From NCBI GenBank assembly GCA_963792655.1, contig CAWBWU010000010.1, positions 186,001 through 250,000 of the forward strand: DNA of 64,000 bases. The letters run 5' to 3'. This document shows positions 27,911-36,473 of the stretch, piece by piece (the stretch's first letter is position 1; every line of letters starts with the position of its first letter). Under the pieces are notes generated by a model. The model saw only the letters and a program-made list of their open reading frames with translations. It was not told the origin of the DNA and did not search any database. The DNA comes from DOZZ01 sp963792655. GTDB taxonomy: Bacteria; Acidobacteriota; Terriglobia; Bryobacterales; Bryobacteraceae. Position numbers and translations under genes: made by a program.

Positions 27911-28554
27911 GCTTCCGCGCGCCGTTCTTCAATCCCGCGCTTCCATCCGCCAAAGAGTGGAGCACGCAACGCCGAAGCAGTAAGCACAGGATCGCGTTCG
28001 CGGCCGGTGAATAGCCGAACGACGTCCGCGACAGTCACCGGTTCTGGTCCGGACGCAATCTTCTCGATTGCGTCTCCCGCTGCCAGCGCGCCCTCTTCCA
28101 CAACCGAGAAGTAGATTCCACTGCGCCCGCTCTCCCAGAACTTGCGCAAGATGCCTTGCCATCCGAAACGAATGCCTAACTTGTAACAGGGCATGCGAGG
28201 CTGCGTGACTTGCAACACCGCACTGCCGAAGCGAAAGCGATCACCGATGACCACGGTATTCTCATCGAGCCCAGCGGTCGTAAGATTCTCGCCGAAGTTG
28301 CCGTGCTCCAATGAGGCATCGGGCAACTCCGCTCGCCAATAGGCGTAGTGTTCAGACGGATAGAGATAAACGGCTTTGTGCGGTCCGCCATGCACCGTCA
28401 AGTCCGATTGCTGATCTCCGTCAAGGTTATGTCTGCGTACCGCAACGCTGCCTTCCACTGGTGACTTGAAGATTGAGGTCAACACCGGACCGTTCGCGCC
28501 GTCCACAACGCGCGGCTTTCCGACCTGCACCGAAAGAATCTGCGCACCTGGCAT
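27907..28554 (-). CDS. MOSC domain protein, YiiM-like
   Basis: About 215 residues from ATG 28554 (another ATG at 28581 is open). The start AQILSVQVGKPRVV, the metal/cofactor-related region DLTVHGGPHKAVYLYPSEHYAYW, and GENLTTAGLDE with FRFGSAVLQVTQPRMPCYKLG including the conserved Cys identify a MOSC domain. MOSC proteins carry sulfur or molybdenum-cofactor chemistry. YiiM reduces N-hydroxylated compounds. The conserved Cys is present. It is a single gene with no cofactor genes next to it, so its partner is unknown. Confidence 0.87.
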   Translation of the reverse strand: MPGAQILSVQVGKPRVVDGANGPVLTSIFKSPVEGSVAVRRHNLDGDQQSDLTVHGGPHKAVYLYPSEHYAYWRAELPDASLEHGNFGENLTTAGLDENTVVIGDRFRFGSAVLQVTQPRMPCYKLGIRFGWQGILRKFWESGRSGIYFSVVEEGALAAGDAIEKIASGPEPVTVADVVRLFTGRERDPVLTASALRAPLFGGWKRGIEERRAEA

Positions 28555-28615
28555 AGCAGCATAGATCACCCGGCGGCGCATTTCGATTCGGCCAGCTATG
28601 CTGATTTCAGCTTCT

Positions 28616-28951
28616 ATGGACGCGAACGACTTTCGCCGTATCGCCTTAAGCCTCCCCGGTGCAGAAGAGAGTTCTCACATGGGCTCTCCTGATTTCCGCG
28701 TCGGCGGCCGCATCTTCGCTACGCTCGCGGCGCAAGCAAAAGGCTACGGCAATCTGCTGATTTCGCCGGAACAGCAGGCGGAGTTTATCGCCGACGGCGC
28801 CCAAATCTTTCTGCCCATCGCCGGCGGCTGGGGAAAGAACGGGGCAACGCACGTCCGCCTTTCCGAGGTGAACGAAGAGGTGTTGACGGGAGCGCTACGC
28901 ACAGCCTGGGAGCTGCGCAAAAAGAAGAACGCGTCAACGCGGCGGAAGTGA
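28616..28951 (+). CDS. MmcQ/YjbR family protein
   Basis: About 111 residues from ATG 28616, with another in-frame ATG at 28598. The sequence (DFRRIALSLPGAEESSHMGSPDFRVGGRIFATL and PIAGGWGKNGATHVRLSEV, in part) matches the MmcQ/YjbR family of small cytosolic proteins with a double-wing fold, often called DNA-binding without proof. The tail is Lys-rich. It is divergent from the MOSC gene and convergent with an SDR gene. Molecular role unknown. Confidence 0.85.
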   Translation: MDANDFRRIALSLPGAEESSHMGSPDFRVGGRIFATLAAQAKGYGNLLISPEQQAEFIADGAQIFLPIAGGWGKNGATHVRLSEVNEEVLTGALRTAWELRKKKNASTRRK

Positions 28952-28974
28952 CGCCTGTTGGCATGTAAGTGCTT

Positions 28975-29030
28975 CGGACTCGGGCCGGCAGCATTGCACT
29001 CCCTGCCGATCTAGCTGTGCCCGAGTTCCG
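28975..29030. terminator. long hairpin between convergent genes
   Basis: CGGACTCGGGC (28975-28985) pairs with GCCCGAGTTCCG (29019-29030), and an inner CGGCAG/CTGCCG stem extends it. It lies in the 97-base gap between the convergent MmcQ/YjbR and SDR genes, where a two-way terminator would be useful. No clean T-run follows on either strand. Confidence 0.45.
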
Positions 29031-29048
29031 TGACAAGAAGTTACTCGT

Positions 29049-29786
29049 TTACCAGGGCAGAGCCTGGCCCATGTGGAAGAATCCACCGCTGGGTCCATCT
29101 TCACCGAGCAGAGCCAGATCGACTCCGGTTTTCGCGCCTTCGGGAATCTCCATCGGTGCTGCATCCGTTCCCATATCAGTTTTCACCCACCCCGGATGGG
29201 CCGAGTTCACCTTGATCTTGGTGCCTTTCAACTCGTGCGCAAGATGAATCGTGAATGAGTTCAAAGCGGCCTTCGAAGCGTCATAAGAAAACGCCTTGAA
29301 GTCATAGATCGGGCTATTCGGATCGGCGTGCAAGGTTTGTGAACCGAGAATGCTTGACATATTCACAATCCTCCCTGCCTCACTTTTCCGCAGAAGCGGC
29401 AGAAGTGCCTGGGTGAGTGCGATCGGAGAAAAGAAGTTTGTCTCGAAGGTGTCCCGCAGAGATTTGTCTCGCGTCGCACTTACACTCGTACCGGCGAGAC
29501 CGTCCGCGGAGATGCCCGCGTTGTTGATGAGGATATCCAGTTTGCCGAAGTTCTGATCGAGAAAAGAGGCGGCTTGTGGAAGTTGTTCTTTATTCGTCAC
29601 GTCCAGCTGAAGAAAACGAACATCGAGCCCTTCCTTCCGCAGCGTCTCGGCTGCCTGCTCCCCCTTGCTCCGGTCGCGAGCAGTGAGTACAACGGTTACG
29701 CCCTTCTGTGCCAATTGCCTCGCCATCTCATAGCCCAGACCTTTGTTCGCGCCCGTGATCACAGCCACTTTGTTCGTATTCGCCAT
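29049..29786 (-). CDS. SDR-family oxidoreductase, carbonyl-reductase-like
   Basis: 245 residues. Cofactor loop TGANKGLGYEMA at the N terminus, LDVTNKEQ, NNAGIS, and the catalytic Ser in NMSSILGSQ with Tyr/Lys in YDASKAAL. This is the classical short-chain dehydrogenase set. The Rossmann loop and following TARDRSKGE suggest NADPH use, as in eukaryote-like carbonyl reductases. The C terminus ends in a Gly/Phe-rich stretch (GPSGGFFHMGQALPW) typical of the subgroup. Substrate unknown. It is the last gene before a hairpin and stands alone. Confidence 0.9.
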   Translation of the reverse strand: MANTNKVAVITGANKGLGYEMARQLAQKGVTVVLTARDRSKGEQAAETLRKEGLDVRFLQLDVTNKEQLPQAASFLDQNFGKLDILINNAGISADGLAGTSVSATRDKSLRDTFETNFFSPIALTQALLPLLRKSEAGRIVNMSSILGSQTLHADPNSPIYDFKAFSYDASKAALNSFTIHLAHELKGTKIKVNSAHPGWVKTDMGTDAAPMEIPEGAKTGVDLALLGEDGPSGGFFHMGQALPW

Positions 29787-29879
29787 AGCGCTATTGATTG
29801 GAAGCGGCGCAAAAACGATTCAGGCGAACACTCCGCGCTGAACTTCTATCAGTGCGACTCGCTCGCGCGGAAGAACAAT

Positions 29880-30671
29880 TCACCTGGGGGCCGACATACG
29901 CTTCAGTGATGCCGTCGCGCCAAGGCTTAACGCGGTCGCCAGAAGAACCAGGGAAGATGTTTCCGGGGTTGATGTGACGTCGCTGACGAAGATATAACCG
30001 ATGGGTCCTTCACGAAACGGCAGAATTCCCCCCGGATCGCAATCGTCGATCTTGCCGTTCGATACGTCCGGACAACTCGCGATATAGGCCAATCCTGAGG
30101 TGCCTTTTAATTTGAGGATCGAGTTCGGATCGGGATTCCCGGTTCCTGCCAGCCGCCAGTTCGCGGTGGCAAACTCAAGATCGGTTTCATAATACTGCTT
30201 TGCATTCGGATCAGGCGTGAAGCCTACATCGCCGGGCACCGGTCGTTCGTGATTGCCTCCTTCGTCGAACGTTTCGTTGGTGTCCGACAGGAACTGCAGT
30301 GAGTAGAACATCGGGTTGCCTTTGGCGTCCTTGGGACCCGCAATGAAGCGAAGCAGGTCGGAAGCAGTGTTGCCGCCCGGAGTACCCATTGGTTCCAGAA
30401 GCTGAATGTCACCTGGCTTGATCTTCCGGTCTCTACCGATCGACCCGGCCTGAATCGACAACGTCGGAATGCCCCCGGGATAGGTGTATTTGATGGGCGT
30501 TGGAATCAGCTTGCCGTTCTTATCGTGAACCTGGGCGTTCAGGTAGTAAGCGCTCGTTTCATCGATATAGACGATGTCGTGGAGAACGACGATGTCGGCG
30601 GATGCCACGCTGAGCGTAGCTAACCCGGCGCACGTTTGAAGCAGACGGAGTGTTTTGCGGAAGCTGGTCAT
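29880..30671 (-). CDS. exported protein with degenerate PEP-CTERM anchor
   Basis: 263 residues from ATG 30671, with AAGGAG 4 bases upstream. The signal peptide ends near SVASA. The body is a beta-rich domain I do not recognise, containing a Cys pair near the end (ASCPDVSNGKIDDCDPGG). The C terminus reads STPETSSLVLLATALSLGAT followed by a basic tail (SLKRMSAPR), the layout of a PEP-CTERM sorting signal with PET in place of PEP. Such proteins are processed by exosortase and linked to exopolysaccharide. No exosortase gene is in this window. Confidence 0.72.
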   Translation of the reverse strand: MTSFRKTLRLLQTCAGLATLSVASADIVVLHDIVYIDETSAYYLNAQVHDKNGKLIPTPIKYTYPGGIPTLSIQAGSIGRDRKIKPGDIQLLEPMGTPGGNTASDLLRFIAGPKDAKGNPMFYSLQFLSDTNETFDEGGNHERPVPGDVGFTPDPNAKQYYETDLEFATANWRLAGTGNPDPNSILKLKGTSGLAYIASCPDVSNGKIDDCDPGGILPFREGPIGYIFVSDVTSTPETSSLVLLATALSLGATASLKRMSAPR

Positions 30672-30847
30672 GTTGCTCCTTTGTAACGGAGCCGCCCCTG
30701 CCCGATTGCAAGCTGGCGGGCGTTGCCTTCTGGCGGTGAAGATTATACGCTTCATGCGCTCCATCCGCACGGGCTTCGATTTGAATAGTCGGCACGTGAA
30801 CCCGCCCAGTCACAGGCGCGATGGCAATGCCGATATCTTGGTAAGAG

Positions 30848-32524
30848 ATGATCGCCAACCCCTCTCTTCAGCGTGTGCGCAACTGGTTTGACAGCGAGGA
30901 CGCGCGCGATCAGCGGATTGAGCTGGCTCTCAGCGTAGTGATCGGAGCGCTCGTCGGCCTGATAGTTGTCGCGTTCATTCTGCTTACAGGCCGCCTTTCA
31001 GCACGTATGTATCCGGCGGGCAGCTCCGGCCTGCGCCGGTTGTTTACCCCCGCGATCGGAGCGCTCGTCACCGGTTGGATGCTCTACCGCTACTTCCCCG
31101 AAGCCCGCGGAAGCGGCATACCGCAAACCAAAGTCGCCATCTTCATTCGCGATGGATACATGTCGTTCCGCTCGGTCGTCGGCAAGTTCATCTGCTGTTG
31201 CGGTTCGCTCGGAAGCGGGATCGCGCTCGGGCGCGAAGGTCCGTCGGTGCAGATCGGCGCAGGAATCGCGTCGGTCCTCGGCCGCCAGTTCGGTCTCCCT
31301 CCCGATCGTATCCGCGCGCTGGTTCCGGTGGGATGCTCAGCGGCGCTCGCCGCGGCGTTCAACACACCGATTGCGGCAGTGCTCTTTTCGCTCGAAGAAG
31401 TTTTGGGGGACATGCACGCGCCGGTGCTCGGGTCGGTGGTGATCAGCTCTGCCACATCGTGGGTGGTACTGCACCTCATTCTCGGCGACGAACCGCTCTT
31501 CCACGTTCCCGCCTATGAACTGGTCAACCCCGCGGAGTTTCTCATTTATGCCGCTCTGGGTATCGCCGGCGGCATTACTTCAGTGATCTTCGTCAAACTG
31601 CTGCTCGCGATTCGCGTGTGGTTCCGCCGCTTGCCTCGTTCGAGTACGTGGCTGCAGCCCGTCGCCGGCGGGCTGACAGTGGGCTTGCTCGGCCTTTACC
31701 GACCCGAAGTGCTCGGCGTTGGATACGACTTTGTGGAGCAAGTGCTCGGCGGCAATGTGGCCTTACAAGCCGTTGCCGTTCTCGTTGGACTGAAAATTGT
31801 GGCGACCACCATGTCTTACTCATCCGGCAATGCGGGCGGTATCTTCGGGCCGAGCCTGTTCATCGGAGCGATGGTGGGCGGCACTGTCGGTAGCGCGGCG
31901 CATACGTGGTTTCCGAATTGGACTGCGAACCCGGGCGCATACGCGCTGGTGGGTATGGGCGCAGCGTTTGCCGGAATCGTGCGCACGCCGCTCACGTCGG
32001 TGATCATGATTTTTGAAATGACGCGCGACTACAACGTCATCGTGCCTCTGATGATCTCGAATCTGATCAGCTTCTTCGTCTCGGCACGGTTGCAGAAAGA
32101 GCCGATCTACGAAGCGCTGGCCCACCAGGAAGGCATCCACCTGCCCGGCGCGGAAGCGCGCGAACATATCAGCCGCTTGCAAGTCGCATCGTTCATGCAG
32201 GATATGCAACTCCACGCCGCAGCCTCGCCGGAAGAGACTGAGCATGCTTTCCGTGACTTCGACATCAAAGCGCTGCCTGTGACGGACAATGGCCGCGTCA
32301 CGGGCGTGCTGCGCAAAGGTTCAACCGCACCCGAGCTCGACGGCTTCGAGTATGTGCATGCGGACCAACCTCTCTCGCTCGCGCTCGAGCGCATGGGCTC
32401 TGCCGGAGTAGACTCGCTGCCTGTGCTCAGCCGCGCAGGCACGCGCGAATACCTCGGGACCATTACGCTGGCTCGTGTGCTGCAAGCCTTTGGCGTCGAG
32501 CGAGCCAGTGTAGGTCAGGAATGA
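30848..32524 (+). CDS. ClC-type chloride channel/antiporter with CBS domains
   Basis: 558 residues. The selectivity motifs are intact: GSGIPQ, GREGPSVQIGAG with the gating Glu, and GGIFGPSLFIGA. About ten helices span residues 30-415. From about residue 430 two CBS-like repeats follow (HISRLQVASFMQDMQLHAAA; FEYVHADQPLSLALERM), which usually bind nucleotides and regulate gating. The gating Glu suggests either a channel or a Cl-/H+ exchanger. Its stop overlaps the start of the TPR gene by 4 bases, so the two are translated together. Confidence 0.92.
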   Translation: MIANPSLQRVRNWFDSEDARDQRIELALSVVIGALVGLIVVAFILLTGRLSARMYPAGSSGLRRLFTPAIGALVTGWMLYRYFPEARGSGIPQTKVAIFIRDGYMSFRSVVGKFICCCGSLGSGIALGREGPSVQIGAGIASVLGRQFGLPPDRIRALVPVGCSAALAAAFNTPIAAVLFSLEEVLGDMHAPVLGSVVISSATSWVVLHLILGDEPLFHVPAYELVNPAEFLIYAALGIAGGITSVIFVKLLLAIRVWFRRLPRSSTWLQPVAGGLTVGLLGLYRPEVLGVGYDFVEQVLGGNVALQAVAVLVGLKIVATTMSYSSGNAGGIFGPSLFIGAMVGGTVGSAAHTWFPNWTANPGAYALVGMGAAFAGIVRTPLTSVIMIFEMTRDYNVIVPLMISNLISFFVSARLQKEPIYEALAHQEGIHLPGAEAREHISRLQVASFMQDMQLHAAASPEETEHAFRDFDIKALPVTDNGRVTGVLRKGSTAPELDGFEYVHADQPLSLALERMGSAGVDSLPVLSRAGTREYLGTITLARVLQAFGVERASVGQE

Positions 32525-33591
32525 TCGCCGCGCCCGTCAAGCCAAGGTATCTGCGGCTCAGCATCATGCTCGCGATCATCATCGCCGGCCTCTTCGGCAT
32601 CGATCGTTTGCTCGCGAAGCTGGAGGTTCGCGAGGTGCATCTGGTAGCCGACCAGCACTACGCCGCCGGTACGCAGGCGCTCCAGCAGCACGACAATCAC
32701 AAAGCTCTCCTCGAGTTGCAACGAGCGCATGCCATGGAACGCACTCGCCGCGATGTATTGTTCGCGCTGAGCGATGCACTGGCTGCGAACGGCGAGACGG
32801 ATCAGGCGGAGGCGAATCTGCGCGAGATGTTGGCGGACGATTCGAACGATGGCCGCGCCAATCTGTTACTCGCGCGCCTGCTTGCCCGTAAATCGCGAAC
32901 GGCGGAGGCTATCGCCTACTTCCATCGCGCGATCTACGGCACGTGGGACCAGCATGCCGCGAGTGAGGTGACCAATGCACGGCTCGAACTGGCACGCTAT
33001 CTGGCACAACAGCATCGGCCGCAAGAACTGCTGTCCGAACTGTTGCTACTGCAGCAGTACGCACCGAAAGAATTGCGCTACGACATCGCGGAACTCTTGC
33101 TTGCGTCCGGCGCGAGCGCGCGGGCGGAACAAAGCTATCGCGATCTTCTCCGAGACAACCCGCACGATGCGCGCGCGTACCGCGGCTTGGGCGACGCCAA
33201 CATTCTGGAAGGGGATTTCCGCGGTGCGGAGTCGATGTTTCTCAGAGCGCTCCAGTATGATCCGTCCAACGCGTCCATCGCTGCACACATGAAGTTTGCC
33301 AACCAGCTGGCGCTGCTCGATCCGACACCACGCCGGTTGCGCTCCGCTGAGAAATACGCACGCGCCGAAACATTGGTGGACTCGATCGGTAACGAGCTTG
33401 CAAAGTGCCGCGGCGCCGTGCCCGACGCGTCTTCACCGAAGCCGGCAATGCGCACGGTCACCAATGAGCAAGCCGAAGAGAAGCTCGCTCTCGCGGAGGA
33501 TTTGTGGCAGCAGCGGATTCAATGCCACCCGGATACTCAGCCCGATGACCCCACCGCAATCATCATGCAGAAGGTGCTTCGGACGCGCTAA
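32521..33591 (+). CDS. membrane-anchored TPR protein
   Basis: 356 residues. A single N-terminal hydrophobic helix (LRLSIMLAIIIAGLFGIDRLL) anchors it, and TPR-type repeats fill about residues 45-270 (LLELQRAHAMERTRRDVLFALSDALAANGE, in part; DARAYRGLGDANILEGDFRGAE). The C-terminal stretch contains two cysteines (KCRG and QCHP), which could be structural or, less likely, bind something. The ATGA overlap with the ClC gene suggests a linked function, perhaps assembly or regulation of the channel. This is inference from position. Its stop shares CTAA with the convergent GH1 gene. Confidence 0.82.
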   Translation: MIAAPVKPRYLRLSIMLAIIIAGLFGIDRLLAKLEVREVHLVADQHYAAGTQALQQHDNHKALLELQRAHAMERTRRDVLFALSDALAANGETDQAEANLREMLADDSNDGRANLLLARLLARKSRTAEAIAYFHRAIYGTWDQHAASEVTNARLELARYLAQQHRPQELLSELLLLQQYAPKELRYDIAELLLASGASARAEQSYRDLLRDNPHDARAYRGLGDANILEGDFRGAESMFLRALQYDPSNASIAAHMKFANQLALLDPTPRRLRSAEKYARAETLVDSIGNELAKCRGAVPDASSPKPAMRTVTNEQAEEKLALAEDLWQQRIQCHPDTQPDDPTAIIMQKVLRTR

Positions 33592-34778
33592 ATACCGAGA
33601 ACGTTGCTCTCCGCAGGTAAACGCGGCCGCCACTGCGAGATTAGTTTCTTGTACTCGTAACCAACCGGAGTGATCTGGCGATCGAGCGTGCACAGGCCAA
33701 GTGAATTGACGTTGCCGTTGTTCTCGCGCAGTCCGGTGTCCCAATCCACCTGGTCTTGCAGGCTGTACCAGGTGAAGCCCAGCAGCGGCACACGATCCTG
33801 TTTCAGCCGGTGCACGTTGGCCCATTCTTTGCGCAGCCATCGCACAGCGTCGGCGCCCGCATAGTTGGTCTCGGTGTGCATCACCGGTAAGCCGTAGCGC
33901 GAATAGTATTGGTGGGTGATGGGATAGTAGCCGAAGATCTCACCCGATAACGAGATCGTGCCATCGGCATGCACCAGGTTTTCGTTCGTATCGTAGTAGT
34001 CGTTGCCCATCACGCAACGGGCGCGCACATGGTTCTGCAGAAACCAGTGATACTCATCACGGGTCATGCCGTTATCCATCAGGTACTCGTAGATAGTGGC
34101 GTTGACGTGGTGCCCGTACGTCAGGTCGAACGAAAGAAAACGCTTCTCGTTGTAGCGGCGCGCGGCATCTTCACAATCGGGATCTTCGGCGTGGAAGTAT
34201 TGCGACGACTCGCTCTGGATGAAGATCGCCTCGGGATTCATCTCGAGCACCGCGTGCATTGCGCGCAAGTTGGCCTGGCAAAGGTGTTTCAACGCCTTCA
34301 CAAAGGCCTGATCCGTTTTGAGCCGTTCGTTCCACCAGCCGAACTGAGCCGAGAACGTCGCGGCGATGAAGATTTCGTTCACCGGCGTGTAGAAGCGGAT
34401 ATACGGATAGCGCGCGGCAAACGCTTTGGTGTACTCGACAAAGAGCCGGGGAAAATCGGGATTCTGGAAGTTGCCCATCCAGTCGGGCACGCCGAAATGA
34501 CAGAGGTCGATGATCACTTCGACTTTCTGTTTGCGCAAAGCGTTCAGCGTCTCGTCCGCGAAGCTCCAGTCGTATTTGCCGGGTCCGGTATGCGTTGAAA
34601 AATACGGCGGCCCGTAGCGCAGATAGTTGATGCCGAGTTCGTCAAGAATCCGGAAATCTTCGCGCCAGTACTGATAATGCTTGGTCTTGGCGAGTTCGTC
34701 CTGACGGATTGTCTTCCCTTGCCACTCAATCGTTGGGTAACTGTTCTCGATGCCGGTTGCGAAGATGAACTGAGCCAT
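33588..34778 (-). CDS. family 1 glycoside hydrolase
   Basis: 396 residues, cytosolic with no signal peptide. The GH1 acid/base is in FYTPVNEIF and the nucleophile in PVMHTETNYAG, both glutamates in the expected order. LCHFGVPDWM and GFTWYSLQDQVDWD are further GH1-like regions. The protein is short for GH1 (450 or more is usual), with reduced loops, so activity may not be a plain beta-glucosidase. It lies 7 bases after an SDR gene in the same direction, so the two probably act on one sugar substrate. Confidence 0.85.
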   Translation of the reverse strand: MAQFIFATGIENSYPTIEWQGKTIRQDELAKTKHYQYWREDFRILDELGINYLRYGPPYFSTHTGPGKYDWSFADETLNALRKQKVEVIIDLCHFGVPDWMGNFQNPDFPRLFVEYTKAFAARYPYIRFYTPVNEIFIAATFSAQFGWWNERLKTDQAFVKALKHLCQANLRAMHAVLEMNPEAIFIQSESSQYFHAEDPDCEDAARRYNEKRFLSFDLTYGHHVNATIYEYLMDNGMTRDEYHWFLQNHVRARCVMGNDYYDTNENLVHADGTISLSGEIFGYYPITHQYYSRYGLPVMHTETNYAGADAVRWLRKEWANVHRLKQDRVPLLGFTWYSLQDQVDWDTGLRENNGNVNSLGLCTLDRQITPVGYEYKKLISQWRPRLPAESNVLGI

Positions 34779-34785
34779 TTAGTCC

Positions 34786-35520
34786 CTAGGCGAGAATGTC
34801 GAGCCGTCCGCCGTCGACGGTGAGATTGGTGCCGGTGATAAAGCGCGCTTCGTCCGCAGCGAGGAAGCAAATTGCGGCGGCGATGTCTTCCGGTTTGCCG
34901 ATCGCGCCCTGCACCTTTTCGATGCCGCTCTTGACGTTCGGATTGTTCCAGAGCATCGGCGTATCGACTGCGCCCGGCGCGACGCAGTTTATACGAATCT
35001 TCTTCGGCGCAAGCTCCTGCGCGAAGCCGCGCGTGAAGGCTTCCATGCCGCCCTTCGAAGTCGCATACGGCACCACGTTCAGCGTTGTTTCGAAGGCGTG
35101 CACGGAACTGATGTTGACGATCGCGCTGCCTTCCGCCATGTGAGGCACCGAGTACTTGGAGAACAGAAACACGGACCGGAGATTGACGTCGAGCACCTTA
35201 TCGAACGCGTCATCCGGAAGATCGACGATCGGCTGGAACGTCATCATCGCGGCGTCGTTGACCACCACGTCAATCTTGCCCCAGCGTTGCACCGTGGCGT
35301 TGATCGCGCCTTTGATGTCGTCCGGTTGCCCGACATCACACTTCACAAAAAATGCCTCGCCCTGCGCGGCGGTGATCTCTTGCGCCGTCTGGTTGCCGTG
35401 ATCTTCGTTCAGATCGACCACCGCGACCTTGGCACCTTCCTGCGCGAAACGAATACAGGCAGCCTTGCCGATGCCCGATCCTCCACCCGTCACGAGACAA
35501 ACTTTATCTTGAAAGCGCAT
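34786..35520 (-). CDS. SDR-family oxidoreductase
   Basis: 244 residues. N-terminal TGGGSGIGKAACIRFA binds the dinucleotide. The catalytic Ser is in VNISSVHAFE, with Tyr and Lys in YATSKGGMEAF, and the C terminus shows PEDIAAAICFLAADEARFITG and VDGG, typical of classical SDRs such as glucose or 3-oxoacyl reductases. The NNAG motif is changed to VNDAAMM, which is unusual. It is upstream of a GH1 gene by 7 bases, so a sugar substrate is likely. VVDLNEDHGN after the second beta strand suggests NAD preference. Confidence 0.88.
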   Translation of the reverse strand: MRFQDKVCLVTGGGSGIGKAACIRFAQEGAKVAVVDLNEDHGNQTAQEITAAQGEAFFVKCDVGQPDDIKGAINATVQRWGKIDVVVNDAAMMTFQPIVDLPDDAFDKVLDVNLRSVFLFSKYSVPHMAEGSAIVNISSVHAFETTLNVVPYATSKGGMEAFTRGFAQELAPKKIRINCVAPGAVDTPMLWNNPNVKSGIEKVQGAIGKPEDIAAAICFLAADEARFITGTNLTVDGGRLDILA

Positions 35521-35559
35521 AGTGCTCCTACCCTTCGCGGTGCACGCCGTCAGCCAACG

Positions 35560-36159
35560 TTAGATTTCGCGCCGTCCTTCGAGTGCTTTCCACATCGTCA
35601 CTTCGTCGGCGTATTCCATGTCGCTGCCTACCGGGATGCCCATTCCGATACGCGACACTTTCATGCCCAGCGGTTTGAGCAACCGCGCGAGGTAGACCGC
35701 CGTCGCTTCACCTTCGACATTCGGGTTGGTCGCGACGATGACCTCTTCGATCTCACCGCCCCCGATGCGCTCGACCAGGCTCTTGATCTTCAGCTGCTCG
35801 GGCCCGATGCCGCGCAACGGAGACATCGCTCCATGCAGCACGTGGTAGCGGCCGCGATACTGGCGTGTGGATTCGATACCGATGATGTTGTGCGGCTCTT
35901 CTACCACACACACCGTTGTTACGTCGCGTGTGGTGTCGCTGCAGTACTGGCAGATCTCTCCGTCAGCGATGTTGTTGCACACCGCGCAGAGGCCGAGCTT
36001 GTCTTTCACATCGAGCAGCGCTTGCGAGAGCCGCTGGGCGTCATCGCGGTTGCCTCGCAAAATGGAGAACGCAATGCGCTGCGCCGACTTCTGACCGATG
36101 CCCGGCAGCCGCTTGAACTCAGTGATCAACCGCGCCAGTGGCTCGGCGAAATCGGGCAT
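35560..36159 (-). CDS. recR: recombination mediator RecR
   Basis: 199 residues with N-terminal helix-hairpin-helix (LPGIGQKSAQRIAFSIL), a four-cysteine zinc motif (CAVCNNIADGEICQYC), and a Toprim domain (VVEEPHNIIGIES, VIVATNPNVEGEATA). It works with RecO and RecF to load RecA on gapped DNA. It lies 3 bases after the ybaB gene in the well known dnaX-ybaB-recR block, which supports both its identity and the reading frame. It is full length. Confidence 0.96.
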   Translation of the reverse strand: MPDFAEPLARLITEFKRLPGIGQKSAQRIAFSILRGNRDDAQRLSQALLDVKDKLGLCAVCNNIADGEICQYCSDTTRDVTTVCVVEEPHNIIGIESTRQYRGRYHVLHGAMSPLRGIGPEQLKIKSLVERIGGGEIEEVIVATNPNVEGEATAVYLARLLKPLGMKVSRIGMGIPVGSDMEYADEVTMWKALEGRREI

Positions 36160-36162
36160 CGA

Positions 36163-36471
36163 TTAGAACAGACCGGGCGGCAGACCGAGGCCGCCGAGCA
36201 TCCCGCCCATCTTCGATTTCGACTCCTCATCCACCTTTTTCACCGCTTCGCTGCACGCCGCAACTACCAGGTCTTGCAACATCTCGACATCGCCCGCAAC
36301 CTCTGGATCGATCTTCACGCCGAGCACGTTTTTGTGACCGTCCATCTTGACCGTGACCATACCGCCGCCGGCGGACGCTTCCACGCGGATCTGGGCGATC
36401 TCGGCTTGCATGCGCTCCTGCATTTGTTGCGCCTGCTTCATCATTCCCTGCATGTTTCCCGGCATTTTCAT
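36163..36471 (-). CDS. ybaB: YbaB/EbfC nucleoid-associated protein
   Basis: 102 residues with the family start MPGNMQGMMKQAQQMQERMQ preceded by MK, then VEASAGGGMVTVKMDG and DPEVAGDVEMLQDLVVAACSEAV. YbaB/EbfC dimers are tweezer-shaped and bind DNA without strong sequence preference. It is located between dnaX (2 bases upstream) and recR (3 bases downstream), the conserved arrangement, so all three are one operon. It is complete. Confidence 0.95.
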   Translation of the reverse strand: MKMPGNMQGMMKQAQQMQERMQAEIAQIRVEASAGGGMVTVKMDGHKNVLGVKIDPEVAGDVEMLQDLVVAACSEAVKKVDEESKSKMGGMLGGLGLPPGLF

Positions 36472-36473
36472 AG

